Source: a virus
Reading direction: 5' to 3' (one strand)
Virus record (IMG/VR): IMGVR_UViG_3300031669_000264
Coordinates: 1 to 21,778 of that record
DNA length: 21,778 nt
In this document: positions 14,229 through 19,936 of the stretch, piece after piece
Layout: each line of letters starts with the position of its first letter
How positions within the stretch are numbered: the first letter of the stretch is position 1
Position numbers and translations under genes: made by a program
Notes under the pieces: generated by a model
The model's database searches: none
Seen by the model: the letters and a program-made list of their open reading frames with translations, nothing else
What the model was told of the DNA's origin: nothing

Positions 14229-15254
14229 TCAGTAAGCCATGCTGAGCAGATACAGGCCCTGCGGGCGGATACCCCAGCCGGAGGTGATACGAAGCTCCTG
14301 CACTTCGGTGATCGCGCCGTCCGGGGTTGGCGTCGGGATCTTCAGCGGAGCGGCCATGTCGGCATATTGCACGTTGACAGCCTTCATGTTCGGATTCACA
14401 TCCGCGAACACGTTGGTGTTGATGCCATTGATGTCGGGCTGCTCGATCTCCGGCAAGGTCATGATCACCAGATCCGTACCGCCCGCACCCTTGCCGATCA
14501 GGGTGTCGTCGTAGAACCACTCGACGGTATCGCCATTGGCCTTGGCGGTCTCGCTTACGACTTCGGCCGTGGTAGCCGTGCCGGCGCCGGGACGCTGATA
14601 CTGCACGACCTGCACGATGTTGGCATACCCCAACTGCAATCCAATCCGCTGCGGGCAGATGATCTTGATGTTGTTGCCTACCACCGCGCCGGATTGATAC
14701 ATGCCGCTCTTCAGCGCCACGATCTGACCGAGCAGCCACAACGCCATCTCGCCGTTGTCATAGGTCGTCACTGAGTCATTGCCGTAGCTGTCGGGTGGCA
14801 ACGTGACCGCAGTGGCGCCCGCGGTGTTAACCAAACCTTCGCCATTGGCCGGGCTGAAGCCGTACAGCAACGCGGAGCGCATCTGCTGGAAGATGCCCTG
14901 ACGCATGGCCAGGTCCTGCGCGTGCGGAAGCGAGATGTTGTAGTTGCCGGCCGCCGCCATGTCGTGATGGTCATAGATCGCGCGGGTGCGGATCAAGTAA
15001 GTCGGCGTGGAGAAGTAGCTCGCGGTCAGGGTTGCGCTGGGCAACTGGTTGAACGAGGACTGAGACGCCTGCACATCGGTACGCAAATCGAGCGAGTTGA
15101 TGTAGACGTACAGGTCTTCGCTGCTGATCTTGACACGGGGCTTGCCACCCTGAAGCGCGGCAAAGGCGCCGGAGGGCTGGGCATACGTGATGATCAGGTC
15201 CGGTTCCGAAAAGCTCGGAGTCACCTTGGCCTGTGCGGGAAAGAAATTGCTCAT
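14229..15254 (-). CDS. Major capsid protein (DUF2184)
   Basis: A 341-residue protein of the DUF2184 family, HK97-fold capsids of some contractile phages. It begins MSNFFPAQAKVTPSFSEPDL, has an N-arm and then DLYVYINSLDLRTDVQASQS. Mid-protein features are YLIRTRAIYDHHDMAAAGNY (helix region) and MRQGIFQQMRSALLYGFSPA. The C-terminal part has DTVEWFYDDTLIGKGAGGTD, LPEIEQPDINGINTNVFADV and ITSGWGIRPQGLYLLSMAY. An AAGGAG site lies nine bases before ATG, and two terminators follow. It lies just after the small structural protein gene, so these are probably co-transcribed at high level. Strong call. Confidence 0.92.
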   Translation of the reverse strand: MSNFFPAQAKVTPSFSEPDLIITYAQPSGAFAALQGGKPRVKISSEDLYVYINSLDLRTDVQASQSSFNQLPSATLTASYFSTPTYLIRTRAIYDHHDMAAAGNYNISLPHAQDLAMRQGIFQQMRSALLYGFSPANGEGLVNTAGATAVTLPPDSYGNDSVTTYDNGEMALWLLGQIVALKSGMYQSGAVVGNNIKIICPQRIGLQLGYANIVQVVQYQRPGAGTATTAEVVSETAKANGDTVEWFYDDTLIGKGAGGTDLVIMTLPEIEQPDINGINTNVFADVNPNMKAVNVQYADMAAPLKIPTPTPDGAITEVQELRITSGWGIRPQGLYLLSMAY

Positions 15255-15267
15255 AGCTCAGTGCTCC

Positions 15268-15864
15268 TTACAGAAGGATGGTGGCAGCAGAACCGGCGAC
15301 CCACGTCACGGCACCTGTGCCGGAGTCGTAGGCAACAACCTTGCTGCTGGCGTTGATGGAGAGGATCTTGACGTTGAACGCGTTGATGCTGTCGTAGGGG
15401 ATCAGCTCGTTGTTCGTGAAGTCCCACGACACCTGCTGGGTGATGGCATTACCATCGACCGCGGCAGCCAGCGCAGCACTGCACTTCACGCGGATGCGCG
15501 CCCCGCAACCCAGACGGAAATACGGAATCGTGCCGCCGCCGGAAGTGGTCTGTACCGAGTTGCCCGGCACGATCACCATGTTGTAGCCCTGGGTGAAAAC
15601 GCTGAAGCCCGTGGTGGTGGCGTCATTCGTGGCCAGAGCCAGCGAACTACCCAAGACGCCTTCGCCAGTGGCTGGCACCAGTTCCTGAATCGGCAGACCG
15701 CCCCAGACGGGCTGGGTCACCGCCGCAGCGAGCACGCCGGAGTTGAGGTACATGCGTGACGACGGATCGTCAACGAAGTCACCCTGTACGAAGCCCTGAG
15801 TGGCCTGCAGAAAGGTGTTCTGCGGAGCCGACGTGAGGGCGGGGTTGAAAGAGACAGTAGCCAT
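15268..15864 (-). CDS. Capsid decoration / cement-like structural protein
   Basis: A 198-residue protein beginning MATVSFNPALTSAPQNTFLQ. It has SSRMYLNSGVLAAAVTQPVW, GGLPIQELVPATGEGVLGSS, and GARIRVKCSAALAAAVDGNA. The C-terminal half is beta-rich (KILSINASSKVVAYDSGTGA). Proteins of this sort lie between protease/scaffold and capsid in similar phages and are usually head decoration or cement proteins. ATG overlaps the protease/scaffold stop by one base. Its link with the capsid gene (13-base gap) supports a head role. The exact function is inferred. Confidence 0.75.
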   Translation of the reverse strand: MATVSFNPALTSAPQNTFLQATQGFVQGDFVDDPSSRMYLNSGVLAAAVTQPVWGGLPIQELVPATGEGVLGSSLALATNDATTTGFSVFTQGYNMVIVPGNSVQTTSGGGTIPYFRLGCGARIRVKCSAALAAAVDGNAITQQVSWDFTNNELIPYDSINAFNVKILSINASSKVVAYDSGTGAVTWVAGSAATILL

Positions 15865-16736
15865 CAGTTGACTCCCTTGTTGTGGTTACGATTGATGGTC
15901 GCGACGATGCCGGGCGACTTGAAATGGGACAGCCAGGTGTCGATATCGCCGGTATAGCTGGTGACATCACGGCCAGCCGCATCGCGGCGGACGTGCGCGA
16001 TCAGACGACCCTTGGGTGCATTCGCCGGGTTCATGGCGACCGCTTGCGCATCGGAGTAGATCAGACGCTCGATCGCATCGAAGGCCGCGCCATCCAACGA
16101 GTCCAGACGGGCATCTTTCATAGCTGCCGAGTGCTTCTGGAACTTCGCCGCCAGACGCTTGCGGTAGGCAATCGGGCTTTCGCCATGCAGCGGGGCATTG
16201 ACACTATCGCCGAACAGACGGGCGACACCCTCAGCCTTGGCCTGCGCGGCGCTCAGGGCGTCACGGTCGGCGTTGGAAAGTGGCTGGGACAGGCCATTCA
16301 GGCGAGCATCCATGGCGCGGATCTGGGAACGCAGGTCAGCATTCTCCCGCGACTGGGAGTCCTTCCGATCCTTGCGCTCTTCCTTCTCTTCGTCCGAATC
16401 CTTGCGCGCATCCTTCTTCTCTTCCTTTTCCTCTTTCTCGCCCCTTTCCTCCTCGGAGTCCTTGCGAGCATCTTCGCGATCTTCGTCCGAATCCTTGCGG
16501 TCTGCCTTGGCCTTTTTCTCCTCAGCGACCTTGCCGGCGATCTTCTCGGCAGCTTCCTTGTCGTATCCCTCGCCCTCGACCTTCTTCTCCAGACCGTCGA
16601 AACTGTCCTTCTTGGCCGAATCGGCCTCGAACTTGTCGCCACCCTTGTTTTCGATGGCGTCCATACGGGCGCTCATCGAATCGAACCGCTTGCCCAACTC
16701 GTCAGCCCACGCCGGGGCCTTATCTTCGTTTGCCAT
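15864..16736 (-). CDS. Possible separate scaffold protein from an internal start
   Basis: ATG at 16736-16734 within the protease gene, preceded by a GAGGA ribosome site about 7 bases upstream. It gives a 290-residue product reading MANEDKAPAWADELGKRFDS, the C-terminal part of the fused protein. The start of this segment looks like a natural N-terminus, and the product (coiled-coil, Lys/Glu/Asp-rich linker, then a globular C-terminus) is what an internal scaffold would be. Lambda C/Nu3 uses the same strategy. This is inference from sequence; both proteins share the same stop. Confidence 0.5.
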   Translation of the reverse strand: MANEDKAPAWADELGKRFDSMSARMDAIENKGGDKFEADSAKKDSFDGLEKKVEGEGYDKEAAEKIAGKVAEEKKAKADRKDSDEDREDARKDSEEERGEKEEKEEKKDARKDSDEEKEERKDRKDSQSRENADLRSQIRAMDARLNGLSQPLSNADRDALSAAQAKAEGVARLFGDSVNAPLHGESPIAYRKRLAAKFQKHSAAMKDARLDSLDGAAFDAIERLIYSDAQAVAMNPANAPKGRLIAHVRRDAAGRDVTSYTGDIDTWLSHFKSPGIVATINRNHNKGVN

Positions 16737-17759
16737 GGTTGAATCCTCGTTGATGTTGACACCGTTAGGCGTGCCGCCCTTGTCCCATACGCCCTCCTCG
16801 CAGATGGCGAGATGGTCTAAATAGGACGGTTTACCCTCGATTAGCACCGTTTTGCCATCGGATAACTCGATGGTTTCAGTCGAACCGGCGTCACGGAAAA
16901 CAACGGCCGGGCTTGTTGAGATGTGCGACGTCAGCATGAGCTGCGCCGCATCGTCATCAAACACTTTTGCAATGCCCCATACCTCATCACCTTTGAGGTA
17001 GGGCAAGATGACCATGCCAATGGCACGATCACGGTATTCTTTGGTATCGAGGATTCCCTCGGTGGGGTGCTCGAAGATCAATGGCAGCCCGTTGCAGCGC
17101 TCCACGAAATCATCGGACAGGAAGTCTTCCGGTGGCCGATATACGTACTCGTCCAGCGCCTGGCGATAGCTGGTGCCCGTACCCGTTACGCGGACATCGA
17201 ATAGCCAGATGTTTTCGTATTGCTGCGGGCTGGAAAGCTCGCCGGCCATAATGGCCTTGGCGATATCCAGCTCGTGCATCTGGGCGGATTCGCCCGATCC
17301 CGCCGAGTCTTTGCGCGACTCTCTCGACTTTAATTCTTCCTCGATGAGGTTTTTAACGTGCGTTGAGCCAATTCCTTTGTCTCCGGTCTTCTCGATCAGC
17401 TCCAATGCCTTTTTTAGATGTTCGGTTTCCTTTCCTTTGAGGTATTCAGCTCCTGCAACATTCTTTCCTCCTTGGAGGGTATTGAATTTCTTTGTAAATT
17501 CATGAACGAAAGGAGCCGCCTTTGTTTCTTTCATGGCGACCGGCTCACTGGGGGATGATTTCTCGCCACCGGACCCGGACCCTGACCCGAACTTCCCATC
17601 TTCGGCACGGGGATGGGAAGCCTCCTCCCATGCCGCATCAAGACGCATACTGTCCATCGACACAAACTCCTCCCCCACACTTTCCGGTATGCCAAGCGTA
17701 GAATGGCCATGGGCTGCCGCTTCCATCGCGTTGTGTTGTTTCTCGCTGACGGACGGCAT
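15864..17759 (-). CDS. DUF2213 prohead protease fused to scaffold
   Basis: A 631-residue head-maturation protein. Residues 1-35 are MPSVSEKQHNAMEAAAHGHS... and 43-57 have WEEASHPRAEDGKF, a short motif seen in several phage head proteins. Residues about 77-150 form a low-GC insert. The DUF2213 protease core (about 161-325) begins HELDIAKAIMAGELSSPQQY and has GLPLIFEHPTEGI (H231) and TSHISTSPAVVF (S281/S283), candidate His and Ser of the protease. Residues about 342-500 are highly charged with repeated RKDS(D/E)E units, and 500-631 form the C-terminal head domain. Protease-scaffold fusions with removal during head maturation are well known. The start ATG 17759 has only a loosely spaced AAGGA site. 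Confidence 0.85.
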   Translation of the reverse strand: MPSVSEKQHNAMEAAAHGHSTLGIPESVGEEFVSMDSMRLDAAWEEASHPRAEDGKFGSGSGSGGEKSSPSEPVAMKETKAAPFVHEFTKKFNTLQGGKNVAGAEYLKGKETEHLKKALELIEKTGDKGIGSTHVKNLIEEELKSRESRKDSAGSGESAQMHELDIAKAIMAGELSSPQQYENIWLFDVRVTGTGTSYRQALDEYVYRPPEDFLSDDFVERCNGLPLIFEHPTEGILDTKEYRDRAIGMVILPYLKGDEVWGIAKVFDDDAAQLMLTSHISTSPAVVFRDAGSTETIELSDGKTVLIEGKPSYLDHLAICEEGVWDKGGTPNGVNINEDSTMANEDKAPAWADELGKRFDSMSARMDAIENKGGDKFEADSAKKDSFDGLEKKVEGEGYDKEAAEKIAGKVAEEKKAKADRKDSDEDREDARKDSEEERGEKEEKEEKKDARKDSDEEKEERKDRKDSQSRENADLRSQIRAMDARLNGLSQPLSNADRDALSAAQAKAEGVARLFGDSVNAPLHGESPIAYRKRLAAKFQKHSAAMKDARLDSLDGAAFDAIERLIYSDAQAVAMNPANAPKGRLIAHVRRDAAGRDVTSYTGDIDTWLSHFKSPGIVATINRNHNKGVN

Positions 17760-17795
17760 GGGTATGGGATGTCCTTGAGACTATTCGGAGTTGAA

Positions 17796-18170
17796 ATGAA
17801 ACGATTCGCTTTACTGCTCGCTCTACTGCCTGCCGTGGCCTTCGCCCAGCAGATGACGCACATGGAAAAGCTCATGGCTCAAGCCATGGCCAAGTCCGCA
17901 CAACCCGGCTCGGGCGACTTCCCGGCCTCCTGTGACTCACCCATGGCCAACGATCAGATGATGCAGGCGATGCAACAGGTCGTCGGCAACCCGATGGGTG
18001 ATGTGCTTGAGCAGATCGTCGTGACGCGCCAGGTAGGCGAGACCACCGACGACGGGTACTCCTGCATGATCGCAGCCATCTGGCGTGACCATGTTCGGCA
18101 GCATGGCTTGCTGTCCTTCATCAAGTCGCCCAATGGCGTGATTGTGAATTGGCACCCGTTCGGGTACTAA
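17796..18170 (+). CDS. Small exported protein (moron-like), function unknown
   Basis: A 124-residue plus-strand protein, opposite to all neighbouring structural genes. I chose ATG 17796 because CGGAG lies five bases upstream and because it opens with a clear signal peptide: MKRFALLLALLPAVAFA, cleavage after A17 (AFA/QQ). An ORF extension to 17613 is antisense to the protease gene and rejected. The mature protein is Met-rich and has two Cys (C46, C90) that could pair in the periplasm. It ends in GVIVNWHPFGY. Its stop overlaps the convergent head-gene stop by four bases. The position suggests a moron, for instance one affecting the host envelope or superinfection; no family is recognised. Confidence 0.75.
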   Translation: MKRFALLLALLPAVAFAQQMTHMEKLMAQAMAKSAQPGSGDFPASCDSPMANDQMMQAMQQVVGNPMGDVLEQIVVTRQVGETTDDGYSCMIAAIWRDHVRQHGLLSFIKSPNGVIVNWHPFGY

Positions 18171-19936
18171 GCCGCCCTAACCCGCGTCTCACTCAGCAAC
18201 TTGCGCCCCTTCTCGGTCAGCATGTCGTCGGGAAGGTCGCGTAGGTTCGTGTAATAGACGACGTAGCAGCGGCAATTATGTGTTATTATGTTGTTCGTGA
18301 CATACCAGCCCATTCTTGTCTGGAGGTTGTACACATGCCCCGCAAAGTCAACCCTGTTAACGCTCACGACATTATCCGTTTGCGCAGCGAAGGGAAGAGC
18401 CTCCATGAAATCGCTGACTGCCTTGGCGTCTCCGTTGCAACCCTCCACAATCGAAGGAATGCGGGACTCATCCAATGGGGAAATCTCCCCAACATAGATC
18501 GGGTTGCATCCCTTGATGGCAGAAGCCTTGCGAAAGACCATCTTTCCGGGAAAAGCATTTTTTCGCTTGCCAAGGAAAGTGGAGTATCCCGAGCTTGCAT
18601 TATCAAATCCATCCGCAGCGTAGGCGTTGAGCCTAGGCGTCAAAAGGAGGCGAACATACTCATAGCATCCAACAAGACGCCGGAACAGCATGCCGCCGGC
18701 GCTAAGGCTGCTAATGAGGCATGCAAAGGAAGAAAGGCCTCTATGGCTGAAAAAATCAAAAGGGCCGCCACGCGGTCTTGTATTGCCGGAATGGGTGAAC
18801 GCGAAGTCTTGGAAGCCCTTATCAAGCGCGGTGTGCTTGCAGAATTGCAGTGGCCTTGCGGCCCTTACAATATCGACGTTGCCTGTCCTTCCGTCGCCGT
18901 GGAACTGCTTGGATTGCCCACTGCGCACCTCAGGAACCCCAGATTCAGCGAGCGAGCCAAATACCTTCGCGATCGTGGGTACTGCGTCATCCTTGTCCTT
19001 TGCCGAAACAAGCGTATTGATGACCTCACCAACGCGCTTGATCACGTCGTCTCCCTTGTTCAAGATGCCCAGAGCTTTCCATCCATGCGAAGTAAGGACT
19101 GGATGATTCGGTGTTCCTCGAAGCGTCTCCCCAGAAGCCGTGACAACCTCAATGAGCTCTCCGACATACCAGCGTCGATACGCTATTTCCACACCGTCAG
19201 CGAATGGCACCACTGAATCGCCCGGAAAACAGAAAACCTCCTCACCGGCTCCGGTCATCTCGTCCAGATAGCCGGCGCCCTTGTGTAGCAGACCCTTTTC
19301 CATGGCCCAGCTGCCGCGCATGGCGTAAACCTTCTGGTCGCGCTCCTTGTGGTCGGGCCGGTAGTCATACCCCGCCTGCCGCCAGTGCGAGCGCCACATG
19401 CCAGCGATGGCCTTGGTATCCGCGGCAATCACCGCGTCAATCGAGGCCATGAGCTTGTGGCCCTGGTCGATGGCCACGCGCCTTTCCTCGAATGTCACCC
19501 GGCGCAGCGCCTTGGTGATGTCCGCCTTGACCTCGCGCTTGTCCACTACGCGCGATCCACCCTCAGGGATGGAACTCGCCCAGCCAGAGAACCGCTGGAG
19601 TGTCCGGTCGACCATCTGCTCGCGGTTTAGCTTGATCAGGTTGGCGCTAGCCACAATCCGGCGGGACAACTCGTCGCGCAGCTGCGGTTTCAGATGCTGG
19701 ATAGTGAACCGTGACGCATCCGGATGTCGGCGCTTGATGGCGGTCGGAGTCAGGACGCGCTCGAAACTGGCCTCCAGCGACCGCTTCAGATGCTGGTGGG
19801 TAACCTTCTCCGATGGGAGCTGTTCCTCAGCAGCCTTCTGCAGACGCTTCAGCCACAGGTCTAGAATGTGGGGGTCAGCGAAACCGTGCTCGGTGAAGTG
19901 AGCGATGGCGCTTGCCAGCAGTTCGAGGAAATTCAC
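18167..19936 (-). CDS. Mu gpF / SPP1 gp7-like minor head protein interrupted by an intein
   Basis: A 589-residue precursor. GTG 19936 overlaps the portal stop (GTGA). The N-extein (1-235) is helical and charged and ends KGAGYLDEMTGAGEEVF; the C-extein (555-589) starts CRCYVVYYTNLRDLPDD. Joined, they give a 270-residue protein whose GEEVFCRCYVVYY matches the Cys-rich CRC end motif of Mu F-like proteins. Such proteins act in head assembly with the portal. The intein (236-554) begins CFPGDSVV and ends THN before Cys555, so splicing would restore the head protein. Nearly all the intein is overlapped in antisense by the plus-strand nuclease gene. If splicing fails, head assembly should fail. Confident for precursor and intein ends. 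Confidence 0.88.
   Translation of the reverse strand: MNFLELLASAIAHFTEHGFADPHILDLWLKRLQKAAEEQLPSEKVTHQHLKRSLEASFERVLTPTAIKRRHPDASRFTIQHLKPQLRDELSRRIVASANLIKLNREQMVDRTLQRFSGWASSIPEGGSRVVDKREVKADITKALRRVTFEERRVAIDQGHKLMASIDAVIAADTKAIAGMWRSHWRQAGYDYRPDHKERDQKVYAMRGSWAMEKGLLHKGAGYLDEMTGAGEEVFCFPGDSVVPFADGVEIAYRRWYVGELIEVVTASGETLRGTPNHPVLTSHGWKALGILNKGDDVIKRVGEVINTLVSAKDKDDAVPTIAKVFGSLAESGVPEVRSGQSKQFHGDGRTGNVDIVRAARPLQFCKHTALDKGFQDFAFTHSGNTRPRGGPFDFFSHRGLSSFACLISSLSAGGMLFRRLVGCYEYVRLLLTPRLNAYAADGFDNASSGYSTFLGKRKNAFPGKMVFRKASAIKGCNPIYVGEISPLDESRIPSIVEGCNGDAKAVSDFMEALPFAAQTDNVVSVNRVDFAGHVYNLQTRMGWYVTNNIITHNCRCYVVYYTNLRDLPDDMLTEKGRKLLSETRVRAA
18284..18289 (+). promoter_or_regulatory. Weak -10-like TATTAT ahead of the plus-strand nuclease
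   Basis: TATTAT at 18284-18289 in a locally AT-rich patch 46 bases before the nuclease start. It overlies the last intein codons and the splice junction. No good -35 element was seen at the usual distance, so a promoter is only possible. Confidence 0.25.
18322..18326 (+). promoter_or_regulatory. Shine-Dalgarno site of the antisense nuclease gene
   Basis: GGAGG at 18322-18326, eight bases before ATG 18335. It supports this start over the earlier ATG at 18278, which has no such site. It lies on the plus strand, inside the minus-strand intein C-terminal block coding region. Confidence 0.75.
18335..19216 (+). CDS. HTH plus Vsr/DUF559-like nuclease, antisense inside the intein (predicted homing endonuclease)
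   Basis: A 293-residue protein encoded entirely antisense to the intein. Two helix-turn-helix units are visible: SLHEIADCLGVSVATLHNR (about 22-40) and SIFSLAKESGVSRACIIKS (about 74-92). The nuclease part (about 150-225) has GEREVLEALIKRG (E155/E157), GPYNIDVACPSVAVELLG (D181, E190), TAHLRN (H198) and RAKYLRDRGYCVILVL. This pattern is that of Vsr/DUF559 PD-(D/E)xK-fold enzymes, the class used by some phage homing endonucleases (for example I-Bth0305I). The C-terminus (KDWMIRCSSKRLPRS) resembles endings of this phage family. By role it should cut head genes that lack the intein and drive copying of the intein. Motif assignment is good; activity is predicted. Confidence 0.85.
   Translation: MPRKVNPVNAHDIIRLRSEGKSLHEIADCLGVSVATLHNRRNAGLIQWGNLPNIDRVASLDGRSLAKDHLSGKSIFSLAKESGVSRACIIKSIRSVGVEPRRQKEANILIASNKTPEQHAAGAKAANEACKGRKASMAEKIKRAATRSCIAGMGEREVLEALIKRGVLAELQWPCGPYNIDVACPSVAVELLGLPTAHLRNPRFSERAKYLRDRGYCVILVLCRNKRIDDLTNALDHVVSLVQDAQSFPSMRSKDWMIRCSSKRLPRSRDNLNELSDIPASIRYFHTVSEWHH

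Larger units (their letters stand above)
18275..19231 (-). mobile_element. Intein in the head protein gene (319 aa)
   Basis: Intein residues 1-319 correspond to precursor residues 236-554. Block A is CFPGDSVV with Cys1; block B is GTPNHPVLTSHGW (conserved T and H); block F is VDFAGHVYNLQTRMGWYV; block G is NNIITHN followed by Cys+1. The middle (about 300-520) has no LAGLIDADG or HNH endonuclease motif on this strand; it contains QFHGDGRTGNVDIV, a segment that I recall from similar phage Hint domains. The endonuclease instead is on the opposite strand within 18335-19216. Splicing activity is predicted, not shown. Confidence 0.88.

Noticed and set aside
14134-14739. Long N-terminal extension of the 13630-14133 gene
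   Set aside because: It overlaps the capsid gene in another frame on the same strand, passes through two terminators, and has Arg-rich low-complexity sequence typical of a wrong frame.
16298-16642. Arg-rich frame in the scaffold region suggesting a DNA-binding protein
   Set aside because: It is the shifted reading of the RKDS repeat region; the in-frame protein has a coherent scaffold composition.
15882-16742. Plus-strand 286-residue open frame opposite the scaffold part of the protease gene
   Set aside because: It is a Leu-rich shadow created by Lys/Glu/Asp codons on the other strand. It has no ribosome site and no domain; the minus-strand gene is clearly real.
17613-17795. Extension of the exported protein gene upstream
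   Set aside because: It would remove the signal peptide from the N-terminus and lies antisense to the protease gene start; CGGAG supports ATG 17796.
18278-18334. Extension of the nuclease gene to the upstream ATG at 18278
   Set aside because: It lacks a ribosome site, whereas ATG 18335 has GGAGG at ideal spacing; the extra 19 residues show no family pattern.
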